A DNA stretch of 64,000 bases from Impatiens glandulifera (Eukaryota > Streptophyta > Magnoliopsida > Ericales > Balsaminaceae): assembly GCF_907164915.1 (NCBI RefSeq), contig NC_061862.1:126613641-126677640 (forward strand), given 5' to 3'. This document shows, piece by piece, positions 46,101 through 57,799 of this stretch. The notes under the pieces were generated by a model. It did no database searches and was not told where the DNA came from. It saw only the letters and a program-made list of their open reading frames with translations. Numbering within the stretch: position 1 is the first letter of the stretch; every line of letters starts with the position of its first letter. A program made the position numbers and the translations under genes.

Positions 46101-49100
46101 TTTTGTAGCAATTACATACATATATATAAGCAATAGTGCAGATTTCAAATAAAGGTTTGGACAAAGCATTGGAGTTACCTAGTTACAGCTTTTATAAAAG
46201 GTGCAATCTGGTTGTACCTTGGAGGCCAAACATTGTGTCGGCGAGAGATTGCTTCATTGTGAGTTGTGTGTGATTTTTTTGGTGAAAGAATCATTGAAAT
46301 ACGACTATAACATTCTTGATTCTAAAAGATAGAAGTCTCTTGTGCGGGTTATGATTTGACTGCACCATTATAAACTTTGTGTTTATGTTCTTTAGTTGCT
46401 TTTTATTTTATTGTTTGGTGATTGCTTGTCTTGCATTAGGGAATACTCATCACCTAGTATCCTAACATATCTGATAAGAAAAAGTAATGTTGATTGGAGA
46501 GAGTAATAAAGTGACATCTATATCATAAATTGATTGGCATACCTATCAAGTAAGACGAATGTAATATAGGTATGAAATTCATAAAATCTATGTAGAATAT
46601 TATTGATGAAAATACTCAATTTACATTTTCATTGAAGTTGTACACATGAATGAACAAAACCATTCTTTTCATGAGCATTTTCCCTTTCTTTGTTCAAATG
46701 TGGATTTTGATCATGCATTGGAAGTTAGATTTTGATCCATGGAGATATGCAAGTGTTGGTTCGTCATTTCTGCAAACTTAAAGCTCCAACTCAAACTATT
46801 TTTACGTGATACACCATTCAGTTCTCTATGATACAACCCATCAAAGCACATGGTAAGCCAATCATTTAACCATAGGAGAATTAAAGTACCTTGGTGTAGG
46901 TCTTCCATCAGATCCAGCTCCATCCATATTGAAAACGTGACCACCACGAGGCTGATTCAACATCATCTTTATGGCCTAAAAAGGAAAAACTTAAGATCAT
47001 ATACCCCAAACGGGATTTTAAGAACTTAGTAGATATGCTTACTTCTCGACAACATATCATCAAGCCAAGTGTGTTTGTAGTGACAACTTCACTGTGAAGA
47101 GATTCAAGTTCAACGAATCACTAACTAAAAAATTGCAAGGGTAAGGAAAACACAACCCCAAAAGATACTCACATCAAATCTTCATCTGAAGCTTCAGCTA
47201 GTGGTTTATAGCTATATGCATTTGATCCTGCATTATTAATCTGCATTATGAAGGTCAAATAAGGTAATGGCATATATGATTAGAAAAATGACTATTTCGA
47301 ATCTTCCTATTGAATGAACATAATTATCAGCAAACATAAGAAATAACCAAATTCCCAAAATAAAATAACTAAAAGTGAAGCTGCTAAAAAGATTGGAATG
47401 GAAAATGGAAGTTCAGCAATTAATACATTTTCGAAGGACTGATATAAGGAACAATTCCTGAGAACCATTACCTCTCAAACAAAAAATGCTAGGATAAGTT
47501 TGAAAAGAATCCACCTCTCCCCAAAATCTACTTCTCTCAAAACATTACTTTTATCAAATAATAATAATAATTTGACCCCAAATTTGATTTAGCATAACAT
47601 TACTTTTATCAAATAATAATACTTTGATCCCAAATTTGATTTAGCATTAAGATAGTAATCCAATAACACTAGTTATCGAAACCTTTTATTTTTCAATTTA
47701 TTTAATATTTTCATTCATATTTCAATCACCATTTCTCCCAGAAAACACCAATAATTATATATACTATTCAAACTTATAAAAACCATAAAGAGTGAGACGA
47801 AGGGACGCAACATGGTAAAGAGTAGATGACGGAAAAGAGTTCACCCTCACTTGCAGGCAACCATCAGCCAAGCGAACCTTACATCCACTCCTAGCGGTAA
47901 AGAACCAATCTTCACTGCCATTTTACTCGATGTGTGGACGCACAATCCACTATGGATGACAATTATAATCAGTCCCGCAATTTCCTATCTCAATTATTCC
48001 GTTTGGGCGATTTTTCCCCAGTTTGACCCATAGTTGACAAGGGATGGTATTTTTGTGCCGAAAGTGGGGGAAGCGCCCCGGAAGTGGGGTTGTCTGATGT
48101 GCGACGATGGTCAGTTTACTATCGAGCAATTGGTTCTCCGTCGTACGCTGAAATGGTGGCAGGCATGCGGTTTGGGGTGATTGGTCAAAAACGGTAAAGA
48201 CGGGATCAAAATCCTTCGAGTTCGCTACGGGAGTGGTAGATAATCAAAGTTTGATTTAGGCCATCTAAAACTAATTCGTATGTTTTTATTTTCGCCAACT
48301 TGTGTGAAAAAACGACTTAGAATCGGTAACATTATGGTGAGTTTTGGTCCAGAATTAACTCTCAAATCAGGTATGTTGCTAACAAATATCTTTCCAGAGA
48401 GTTAAATACGGACCAAAACTCATCACTAATGGGGCGAGTTCCAAAATGCTTTCCCATCTTAGTTGGAGAAGACAAAACCTACGAATCAATTTTAAATTAC
48501 CCAAATCAAACTCGATTGTCCTCCACTTACATATTTTTATCTTAATAATCACCACCACTCTCATCTGTTTCACTACCATAGCAAAATCGAAAGATTTCAT
48601 TATTGTCTTCATCGTTTTGAACAAATCGCTTCAAATCACACGTATCACTATTCACCATTAATTATTTGTAACCATCACTAACCGCTACTCCAACCATTAG
48701 ACATTAGCTCTAACACTTTCCTTTTATAACACAATCACTAACGGATCTTCGTGGGGTCTTCAAAGGAGAATTTTAGGGCATAAGAGGTTAATAATTTTTT
48801 TCTTACATAACAGAAATATATTTCAACAAAAGAAGATTTAATTAACGGATTACCAATGTTGCACCCAATTACAGAAGTGTGGTACACTCGCTTCTTTTGT
48901 TGTTAGTGGGAATATTTGCCCATTAAGTAAGTTCATGTATAAATATGACATATTTTCCTAGAAATAATGGTAAAGAAGAAACAGGTCATTCTCCTATGGT
49001 TGACTGAAATGGAAAGTGAAGAAACTCAAAGGAGATGAGAAACAAAAGAGTCAGATAAATACCCATATATCGATATGTTTTAGATTTTGTTGAGCAAAAT

Positions 49101-51256
49101 GAACTAACTTCTTCACATCTTCCCCCTGTCTAACATCACATGTTGTGCCCTGTACAAAGAGCAAAATAATCAAAAGAACGGGATTAAGAAATCACTTAAA
49201 CAAGATTGGTTAATGCAAAATGTAGACTGAAAAGGTGAACACTCTTTACAAATAAAATAAGGGCGGAAATCTAGTAAATATGTTGTGTTAATTACTGCAA
49301 AGAAAATATGAAGATATATCTAGAAATCATTAGGGAGGTACCCACACACGCTGCTGTCCAAAGTCATGTATTAAGCTCTGCAATGCAGATTCCACTCTTT
49401 CAGCTGTAACAGAGTTGTGACCAATCAAATAGTTACTATCTTAAAGCATAACAATGTGAAATTATTTTTGTTGCATTCAGAACCTTTAAGAAGTAAGTAT
49501 CTTGATGAGAATGTAAATTAGAAATGTTTCCTTGTGCAAGCAAAACGATAAAGAAATGTGGTAACTCTATGATTTATAGAGATGTTATTATAAGATCAAT
49601 TTGGAAAAGAGAAAACAACAAATAGAGAAAAGGAAATTAAAGGGTTATAACAGAAGTTTATTATTACAAGTGACCTGCCATAATATTTGCAAGAAATCAG
49701 TAGGTAGGGATAGAGTCTACTACTATCTCAGCTAAAATGTATCTCTACAATAATTACAACCTAAAATTACTATTATTCTATGAGAATCAAAATATACATG
49801 TAGGATCAAAATACAAAAACCTTCTTCTGACAGTTCCAAAATAAGGTGTGGCCTCAAGTATGTTTTGCATTAGTTCTCCTGATTTCAGAAATTTCAACAA
49901 CAGAAAAACTTTTCTGTGTACGAATTCCATTTCCATAAAATATTTTCAATTAACAGGCAGTGGTAAAGAAATCAGCTGCTAAGTGAAAGAATAGTGAGGA
50001 ATCACAAATTAGTTACTTTAATGATTTTTGTTCTCAGCTTATCTGGGACAGCATACCTATGTTCATCAAGAATAGTGAACAAAAAGTACTTGGGCTAGCT
50101 TTTCTTTGTTCTCTAGCATCTTGTCCTAATTATCATGTTATCGATTTATTGGGCTGACTATATTATTGAGAGCTTCCACACCTACAACAGGGAAATGACC
50201 AACAGAATCCTATTCTTATGATGGCTTACATCATAAGAAAACATTTATTCATCATTTATGAGGTTTACCCGTCCTTGCAATGGAGATGACATGCAGGTCA
50301 TCAGACCAAGGGCAATAAAGCAACAAATCAGCTCTTTCAAGAAAGAAATGAAAACAATCAAATTCCCAGTATACACAAAAGAAAAGTGAAATCTTAGTCC
50401 TTTCCTAGGTTAAGCATCATCTCACATGGTTGATCTGCTCAGTGGTGATTTACCTCTTTCTCAACACATGATATTGATAGTTCACGAGTTCATGCAGCTA
50501 TACCATTCAATGGTTTTTAGACTAAACTAATTTGCACAAAGAAAAATAAAAGAGACAATAATATGAAACTACAATACAATGGTTATCCAAACAAAAGTGT
50601 GAACATTGACAAATATACCTAATGACCTGGTCAATTTATTTAGTGATTGAATGTCTAACATGTTATAGAAATGCCTTTCTAGAAATGAATGCTTCAAGTG
50701 AAGCATTAAACTTAATGTAAATACCTGATCTTGAGCAGACAATGACATTATCTCCTGTTTTCAGAAATTCTTTAGCAAGTGCAAATCCTATGCCTGAGGA
50801 TAGGCAATAATCACAGTAAATCCTACGCGAGGAAGTAACTGCGGTTTCTCATAATCCAAATTTAATCAAATTTACGCTTACACAGACATCAACGTGCATT
50901 CAAATGCAATTCGATAATAACAATGACAATAATATGAAATCAAAACGAGTCAAAAAATATAGGAGATGAAGGAAAATGAAAAAGGACCAGGACGAACCTT
51001 TCGTAGAGCCTGTGATGAGTACATTAAAAGGAGGAGCTACCTGTTCTCTATTAAGAGGAGTAACATCTGCCCTAACGGATTTTGAAGCTGGAATTTTGTA
51101 GATTGCAGTAGTAACAAGAGATGAAGGAAAAGCCACTCCATGGATGCTTTTTTGGGAGGACGATAGAGAGTGGCAACGGCTATTGAAGTACGGAAAGAGC
51201 GGTGAAGTAGGAAAGTGATTGTAGGCTGAGAAGGTAAGGGCCGCATTAATCGCCAT
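43161..51256 (-). CDS. NOL: chlorophyll(ide) b reductase NOL, chloroplastic
   Basis: Thirteen GT-AG exons join in phase: 51256-50998, 50793-50725, 49403-49342, 49149-49063, 47240-47173, 47091-47043, 46975-46890, 45833-45776, 45265-45215, 44437-44387, 44139-44098, 43745-43635, 43208-43161 (1041 nt, 346 aa; Arabidopsis NOL is 348). NOL is a short-chain dehydrogenase that, with NYC1, reduces chlorophyll b to 7-hydroxymethyl chlorophyll a on thylakoids, the first step of chlorophyll b and LHCII breakdown. A Ser-rich transit peptide is followed by the NAD(P) motif TGSTKGIG (82-89), NNAG (161-164), Ser220 in NMDGAGSDG and Y231-x3-K235. All active-site residues are present. The start follows the transit-peptide pattern; an in-frame ATG at 51397 would add 47 residues, including a hydrophobic stretch. 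The last exon codes for only 15 residues. Confidence 0.95.
47541..47647. repeat. 55-bp tandem duplication in NOL intron 4
   Basis: AACATTACTTTTATC... at 47541-47595 is followed directly by a second copy at 47596-47647. The copies differ mainly in the number of AAT units. Confidence 0.85.
47790..48740. other. possible inserted sequence in NOL intron 4
   Basis: The central part of the 1.8-kb intron 4 is less AT-rich than the rest and includes a perfect-looking fold-back at 48334-48427. It may be an inserted non-autonomous element, but I could not find ends or a target duplication. Confidence 0.35.
48334..48427. repeat. inverted repeat (about 30-bp arms, 33-bp loop) in NOL intron 4
   Basis: GAGTTTTGGTCCAGAATTAA (left arm 48334-48363) is the near-exact inverse of 48397-48427 (TTAAATACGGACCAAAACTC), with two or three mismatches. 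The intron RNA could form a long hairpin. Confidence 0.75.
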
Positions 51257-51930
51257 GGGAGACGAGCGAGAGGTTGGTGGACTGTTATTGGAGACAAATA
51301 TGGACAAAATTGTGATTATCAGCCAGAAGATAAAACCGTATATCCCTCTACAACCACAAGCTAAAAAAATGGCTGTGACCCTAATTTGGAGTCGCATAAT
51401 CGCTTATAGAACTTGTGAGTTGTTGATTCGTTTACTACGTTTTTAACTCGTTTATTACGTTTTTAACTCGTTTAATACACTTTTACATATTTATCAGTTT
51501 TGGATCGTTTAAGACGTTTATGAAATGTTTAATTTTTTTTTATCCGTTTAATATTTTAATTAATAAATTAATCGATTAAATAATAAGTTGAATGAATAAA
51601 CAAAGTTTTGATTATGGTAAACTTTGTTTATTTTTAAAATCAAATTAGATATTAAAGAGATTGTCTACATGTTTTAATAATTGTGATGTATTTTTCTTAT
51701 TATTGAAATATTGTATATAATAAATATATTATTAATAAATTTAAAAAAAAAAATTATCCCCACTTATGTGTAGGTTTCACAAATTATTTCTCTTTAGTAA
51801 GTAATGAGAAAGTCAAATAATAATAGAGTGAGTGAGAAAAATGTGAATTTTGTAAACTAATAAAATTTATTTAATTTGGGTAACCCTAACTCAACTCAAA
51901 TTAAACACAATTCAAACTCAACTCAACACA
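51257..51930. other. region upstream of NOL
   Basis: It holds the NOL 5' leader and probably its promoter. A tandem ACGTTTTTAACTCGTTTA-like 18-bp repeat (about 51437-51475) is followed by AT-rich sequence up to the MULE target duplication at 51922-51930. I see no convincing TATA box. Confidence 0.45.
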
Positions 51931-52840
51931 GGAAATTTGATCAAATGACCCTCAAAAGAGGGCCATTCTCATATTTAACCTCAAAAATATTAAATTTTAT
52001 TTTTAACATTTTTTATAAAAATTCCCCCTTTTTCCCTTTACTAACATTTTTCCTTTTTTTTCTTTTTCTTTTTCTTTTTCTTTTTCTTCTTCCTTTTCTT
52101 TTTCCTTTTCCTTTTTCTTTTACTTCTCCTTTTCCCCCATTTCTCATTCCCGTTTTCTCTCCATCTCTTCCCGAAGACAATGCTCCAGCCCCAGCCAGCC
52201 ACAGCCGCCGTCAACCTATCTTCCCCGGCAACCTTGCTCCAGCCCCAACCGCCGTTGCTCACCGGAATCACAAACAGGCCGACTCCCGATGATCGCCAAG
52301 CCCCAAAGATGCTGAGCCCGACGTTCGCCCAGCATTACTCAGGTTAGTAATGCTTAATTAGTTTTATTCCCCAATGATTTTTCTGTTTTTTGCATGTTGA
52401 GTATGAAGTTTTATGGTTTTAGGGTTTTAGTTTAAAATTTAGGCTTTAGTTAGGGTTGAAATGCTTAGTTAGTTCTATTGTTTTGGTTTGAAATGTTTTG
52501 ATTCTAAAAATGTAGTTTAATCTGAATGATTCGTGAATGGGGCGTGGATCGTGGGGGTGGGGCGTGGGGGTTGTGCGAGGGCATGGGGTAGTGCGTGGGT
52601 GGGGCGAGGGGAGTGGGGTAGTGCGTGGGTGGGGCTTGGGCTTGGGCTTGGGCGTGGGTGGGGCGTGGAGCGTGGTGGGGCGTGGAGCGTGGGCGTGGGC
52701 ATGGGTGGAGCGTGGGTGGGGCATGGGTTTAATTGCAATTCAATTGCGTATCACGCAATATGTAAAAAGAATTTAATAAATTTATTAATAAGTGGGGATA
52801 GCTCAGTTGGGAGAGCGTCTTCGATCAACCTTCACCACAA
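51931..52840 (+). repeat. left terminal inverted repeat of the Pack-MULE
   Basis: It matches the inverted right end in several segments: the tip, CTCAAAAATNTTNAA..., the CTTTTTC-rich tract, a CCGCCGTC/GATCGCC region and TTAGTTCTATTGTTTTGG. The G-rich tract 52539-52730 and the following tRNA-like segment match the internal inverted copy at 54627-54885. The large open frames here (Phe-rich and Gly/Trp-rich) are composition artefacts. Confidence 0.8.
52792..52838 (+). pseudogene. tRNA-Phe-like fragment, anticodon arm deleted
   Basis: GTGGGGATAGCTCAGTTGGG is the acceptor and D-arm part of plant tRNA-Phe. It then jumps to TTCGATC and ends TTCACCAC. The anticodon arm and half of the T arm are missing. 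The acceptor ends still pair (GTGGGGA with TCACCAC), including the natural G-A mismatch of plant tRNA-Phe and a compensated second pair. Confidence 0.75.
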
Positions 52841-53459
52841 ATTTTTTTTTTTTCTTATTGGAAATTTTAAACAAACCATGTGACATCCCTAGTAAAACAG
52901 AGTTGTTATGCTGTAATGGATTCCTTATCTAAAACTGACCTTCAGATCTTCACAAGGATTAAAGTTTTTTACCTTCAGATTCGATTTCAAAACCTCTAAT
53001 TCGAATCGCAATCAAACAGGATCATCACCGAGACCACAAAATGAGAATAAAATGAAAGTACTGAAGAAAATGAAGTCTATCAAGTAAGTAGCTAGTAAAT
53101 CGATGCGATTGATTATATGGAATTGAAGATTAATGAATTGACTATTTAGGTTATCGTTCTATGGAAGATGGCCTCACAGTGAGATTGCGAGGAGAGGAAC
53201 GGTATCGCTGGATATAAGTAATTGTAATGATCCGAGTCTTGATTTAAAGAGCGACGCGGATTCAGTGGAAGGTGTTTGATCTCAATCTATGGATATGGAT
53301 TAAGTGTCTTCAGTACTATTAGCACATAGTATAAAATTGCCAATTATGGTTTATGGTATCAATTTAGACGACTTGCGAAACTTCCATGAAACTCATTTTT
53401 CATTTTACTATTTGGCTTTTTGGGTGGAGAACTGGACAAAGAGATATGTTTAAGAATGC

Positions 53460-54080
53460 ATTTAACTGAATTGCCTGGTAAATGTCATATTTCACAATGA
53501 TATCCTAGGACTCTGTCTTGAAGGTGTGCTTCAATGAGTTTTCTCATTCAAAAATGACTGTAGCAGTGTTTTGTTCCCGCTTGGAAATTTTATATTTCAC
53601 AATGATATACTAGGACTCTGTCTTGATGGTGTGCTCCAATAAATTTTCTCATTAAAAATACTATGACTTTAACAGTGTTCTGTTCCAACTTTAACAGTGT
53701 TCTGTTCCAGCTGGGAAATTTTATACTGTTTAGAAAATTATGAACCAATTAGTGAATGGAGTAAGAGGTGTTAGAAGCTCCTATGATTAATGTGACTTGC
53801 GATGATATGATATACCGAGTGCGAATACTCTAGAGCTCCATGGAACACCCATGTTTTACTTAATTCTGCAGCTCATATTTGGCTTCTTTGACAGGAGGAG
53901 TGGAAAAGGCAATATGTCTAAGAATACATTATACCATTCATGGATGTTATAACTGAATTCTCTCTGGGAATTGTCATATTCCACAATGATAGACATTTAG
54001 CTCTTTGTCATGATGGTGCTTCAATGGATTTTCTCATTCATATTACTAGGTCTGCAAGAGTGTTAATGACGTTCTGTCTG
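53460..54080. repeat. degenerate tandem repeats inside the Pack-MULE
   Basis: Three diverged copies of a unit with CATATTTCACAATGATA, CTCTGTCTTGA, GTGCTTCAATG and TTTTCTCATT start near 53488, 53589 and 53965. A 22-bp piece (ACTTTAACAGTGTTCTGTTC) is also repeated directly at 53666 and 53688. Confidence 0.65.
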
Positions 54081-54626
54081 ATATGAACCAATTAGTGAAT
54101 GGGTAGGTGTTAAAAGATTCTTTGATTTCTTCTACTTGGAAATTGTTTTGCACTCTGTTAATGCATAATGTGTCCACAATAAATGCATAAGAGAATGTAT
54201 TGTGTTTGGGCATACTTTGGAAGAAAGAATTTGCTAGCGGCTTATGTTGGAGTTTTATTTAATGCTATTATTTTGTCACATATATACTTCAATATATTTG
54301 TATTATTGTTATTAAAAATAACTGTTAATGTTGTTTCTAAAACACTTTGTTCTTATTTGAATTGATATATGAGATCTCTTTCATTTTTTGAGATGATGCG
54401 TTTCTTTTCTTCATTGTCTTTTTTCTAAAAACTTTTTCTTCTAGTTTTTAATGTTAAACTTTAATTTGTATACTTTTAGAATACTCTAATTTGCATTACA
54501 AATTAACAGTTGTGGCTTAACATAATTTTGTTTGCATATATTTATAATAATAACAGAAAACAAATGACTACACTATGCATGGAATAATTAAAACATAAAC
54601 ATTTATATAATTTACTTAAACACAAA

Positions 54627-54698
54627 CTTGTGAAGGTGGATCGAACACCTGACCTTCAGATCTTCAGTCTGACACTCTCCCAACTGAGCTATCCCCGC
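54627..54698 (-). pseudogene. tRNA-Phe (GAA) pseudogene
   Basis: Read on the minus strand from 54698: GCGGGGATAGCTCAGTTGGG (acceptor, D arm), then an anticodon arm with loop CTGAAGA (anticodon GAA). A T arm with TTCGATC and a paired AGGTG/CACCT stem follows. The 3' acceptor strand (TCACAAG) pairs with GCGGGGA at only about three of seven positions. It is therefore probably a non-functional copy, although the A box and B box are intact enough for RNA polymerase III. Confidence 0.8.
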
Positions 54699-54890
54699 TT
54701 ATTAATAAATTTATTAAATTCGTTTTACATATTGCGTGGTACGCAATTGAATTGCAATTAAATCCAAGCCCACCCACGCCTAAGCCCAAGCCCACGCCCA
54801 TGCCCATGCCCACGCATACCCCACGCCCCTCGCACAATCCCACGCCCCTCGCACAACCCCCACGCCCCACTCCCACGATCCAAAGCTATA
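54627..54890 (-). repeat. internal inverted copy of the MULE sub-terminal region
   Basis: This segment is the inverse of 52539-52838: tRNA-like part, ATTTAATAAATTTATTAATA, the ATTGCGTNNYACGCAAT core and the GTGGGC-rich tract. The element thus has three copies of this material, two inverted relative to the left end, as if two MULEs were nested or an end was copied internally. Confidence 0.8.
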
Positions 54891-55356
54891 AGATACATAA
54901 GTTATTTTGATCTATCTTTATTTTCCAAAGAAAAGAAGCTGCATTTTTTACATGAAGAAGATATTTGCTAACATATCTTCTATCATACTCAAACATATAT
55001 TTCATGCCTATCGCCTAACATAGGGAGAAGAATATTACAGAAAACCTTTTATCATACTCAAACATATGCCAACATACTGTATGTTGAAGTATGTTAAAGT
55101 AGGGACATAAAGAACCCATGATCCATAAATTTATATATTGGCATATCATATCAGATAATCATGTAAACCATAATATAAACTATTTATGTTCTTAAGATGA
55201 CCCAGACTAAACCCTATCATGTAATCCTTTTGCTGATATATTCATGCCTTCACACAGTGAGATATACAAAGCCAAGTTACATACTTTTACATCATAAGGC
55301 CTTTGTAAGCCCATTTCAGGGTATTAATGAGTTTCCAGAAGGGAAGTATTTATTAC

Positions 55357-56272
55357 CTGATAGCCACTTGGTTTTGGATTAATAATGTAGTCATCAAATT
55401 CACCATCAATAGGTATCCAAAGCCTGCATTTAGAGGAAGAAATGTTAGCAAGGTATATGTCAAACACCTATATCAAACAATAAGGATATTATGCTCTTAT
55501 AATGACAAGAAGAAAAAAACAAAAAAGATGCATTCCCCAACATGACATTAGATGATATCACTGATACAAATTAAAATCAATGTTAAGAGCACACTCCATT
55601 GGTTAGTCAAATTGTTCCCTCTCTAGAAACTTGCAAGCTTCATGTGCATGATAAAGAACAAATGTTACTCACAAGATAATGAGTACTTAAGACACATCCC
55701 ATAATCTACATTGAATACTATTTTACCCACAAGATAATGATACAGAACAAATGATAAAGAAATCTACATTGAATACTTAAGACACATCCCATAATCGTTC
55801 TTTGACCAACTAATGAGCTTATATACAGATGGCATACATAGATATTTTACCACCTAAAGAACAAATGTTACTCACAATTTCACCTCATGTTTCATGTTTA
55901 CCTTGCTGTAAATACTATATAAGCTTTTCAGACGACTAGACAAAGTTACTTCCATTCCTAGTACATAGCTGCAAATTTGAGCAGAAATAAAAAATCAATG
56001 TACAAGAATTTCCTATGTAATGCTTTCATTTGCTTTTTAATAATTAATAACGCTTCTATATGGAGAGGAGAATTGTGGTCCTACGAAGTTGATATGAATA
56101 ACTCCCTCTCAAGTGCTTTTTCACAAGCAACAAGAGATGCTAAAGCAATTCCCGCATCTCTTACAACCTTTGGTTTTGTTTGAGTCAAAGAAGTTTGAAG
56201 ATTACGAAGAAAGTTCATTCTCCTTCTTCGATCTAGGAACATATAAAATGGAAGTACAACCTACAATAGATC
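55357..56272 (-). pseudogene. captured exons of a RelA/SpoT homologue (RSH, CRSH-like)
   Basis: Three exon-like pieces with GT-AG borders and matching phases are read on the minus strand. 56272-56085 encodes MFLDRRRRMNFLRNLQ and DAGIALASLVACEKALEREL. 55968-55902 encodes YVLGMEVTLSSRLKSLYSIY. 55423-55357 encodes IDGEFDDYIINPKPSGYQ, part of the (p)ppGpp synthetase core. These match plant RSH proteins, closest in my memory to Ca-activated CRSH. Exon 1 has an in-frame TAG near its start, and the exon expected between the last two is missing. It is a transduplicated fragment, not a gene. Confidence 0.82.
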
Positions 56273-57329
56273 CTGCAAACAAAAGCACATGATTCAGAAT
56301 GTTAACAAAGGGAAAGAACCACAACTACTACTTCTGAAACAACATAATATAACAACTCATGCAAATTTGAAGCTTTCGAAGAAAATTGTTTTCTGATTGA
56401 AAGATGGCATAATACTTCAAACAAAATTTGGAAACAATCTGGTCTCTTGAGTCCTTATGGTATATACATATGCATAAACATTATATGAAAAACACAAGGC
56501 TAGAAACCCTTATCGAGACCTGAGGTTTGGCAGAATGTTCAAGTCAGAACTTGCTGTTCAGTTTTGTTCAAAACCAGATTTTTTTAGAAAGTTAATTGTT
56601 GACCAAAAAACTACACTAAATTTCAATTTTCAGAAAAAATCAAATGACAACATTTTGTTACATTTAAACTTCAAGAAAAACATTTTAGGTGCTTATTGTG
56701 TTTCTGGAGAAACTAAAATGATTGATTACATGGCAAGGCAGTGAACTTAAAAAACCAACATACTCGTTTAATTTTATTACATAAACACTATAAAGATATT
56801 TCTACATAGAAAACAAAGATATTTCTACATCATTCACCAATTCTACAAAATGTAGAAGTTTGAGAATGTTTATATGGTACCATAGTTCAACCAACACGGC
56901 CATTTGTAAGGAGTTGAATAGATAGAATGTATAGAAATACACACAATTAGTCCATGCTGCCAAAATAAATAATAGTTCATATCTCCTAAAAAAATTATGG
57001 TGAAATCATTGTGTTATCGCATCTTTAGAACTCGGAATTACCACAGATTCACAGTAGCACAAAATTGAATTTCCAGGTAGATGTGAACATTTTTTTCCAA
57101 GGACCTTTTCCTACCTTCATGCTTAAAGTGTCCCCATCTACTTTTACCCCTGTTTCATTCTATATGTTCGAATTATGACCAATGGGCGAAGAGCCAAAGC
57201 TACCTTTTGTCTTGTTGTAAGGGTTCCACATTGAGGTTAAGACAGATCGCATTTGAAAAAACATATGAGGTTGTAGAATGTATATCCAACCATCAATTAG
57301 ATGATAAATTTGGTTGCAGAATGACAGCT

Positions 57330-57790
57330 CGCACGCCCCACGCACCACTCCCACGCCCCATGCCCCACACCCCACCCCCAAGACTATACATTTCTCGGAT
57401 CAAAGCATTTCAAACCAAAACAATAGAACTAACTAAAGCCTCAACCCTAAATTAACCTTAGTAATGTTGAGCAAATGTCGGGGAAACGAGCTCAACGTCT
57501 CTAGGGATTGGCGATCGTCCGGCTGGGCTTGGGTTTGAGGGGTAGTCGTTTGGTGATCATGGGGGAGTCGGCGGGCATGGAATCGTGGGGAGAGCAGCCG
57601 TCGCGGGGAAGAGAGGAAAAGGAATGGGGAAAGAAAACGGGGAAAGGGGGAAAAGGAAAAGGAAGAAAAAATATATATAAAAAGGGTAAAACGGTCCAAA
57701 ATTAATAAAAAAAGGTTAAAAATAAAAACTGACATTTTTGAGGTTATTTTTGGGAATTACCCTTTTTTTAGGGTCATTTGATCAAATTCC
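57330..57790 (-). repeat. right terminal inverted repeat of the Pack-MULE
   Basis: Inverse of the left end with substitutions and indels: tip, AAAATAACCTCAAAAATG, a pyrimidine-rich tract, the GATCGCC region and a shortened G-rich tract (57330-57385 as C-rich on the plus strand). Confidence 0.8.
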
Positions 57791-57799
57791 CCCTCAACA

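Larger units (their letters stand above)
51931..57790. mobile_element. Pack-MULE (non-autonomous Mutator-like element, 5860 bp)
   Basis: A perfect 9-bp target duplication, CTCAACACA, flanks the element (51922-51930 and 57791-57799), the Mutator hallmark. The ends are long inverted repeats: from 51931 rightward and, inverted, from 57790 leftward. They share AATTTGATCAAATGACCCT, a pyrimidine-rich part and a GTGGGG-rich part. No transposase is found. Inside are exons of a RelA/SpoT homologue (55357-56272) and two tRNA-Phe-like sequences. It lies 675 bp upstream of the NOL start codon. Confidence 0.88.

Noticed and set aside
45790..46947. Open frames in NOL introns and exon 7/8 shadows
   Set aside because: They overlap exons in frames other than the NOL frame or lie in introns and have no motifs.
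51876..52292. 138-codon frame near the left MULE end
   Set aside because: It is built on a CTTTTT-rich tract of the terminal repeat; no protein motif.
52533..52883. Gly/Trp-rich and Pro/His-rich frames on both strands
   Set aside because: Translation of the GTGGGG repeat; low complexity.
54627..54698. Functional tRNA-Phe gene
   Set aside because: The 3' acceptor strand does not pair with the 5' strand, and the copy is inside a MULE next to a deleted sister copy, so I call it a pseudogene.
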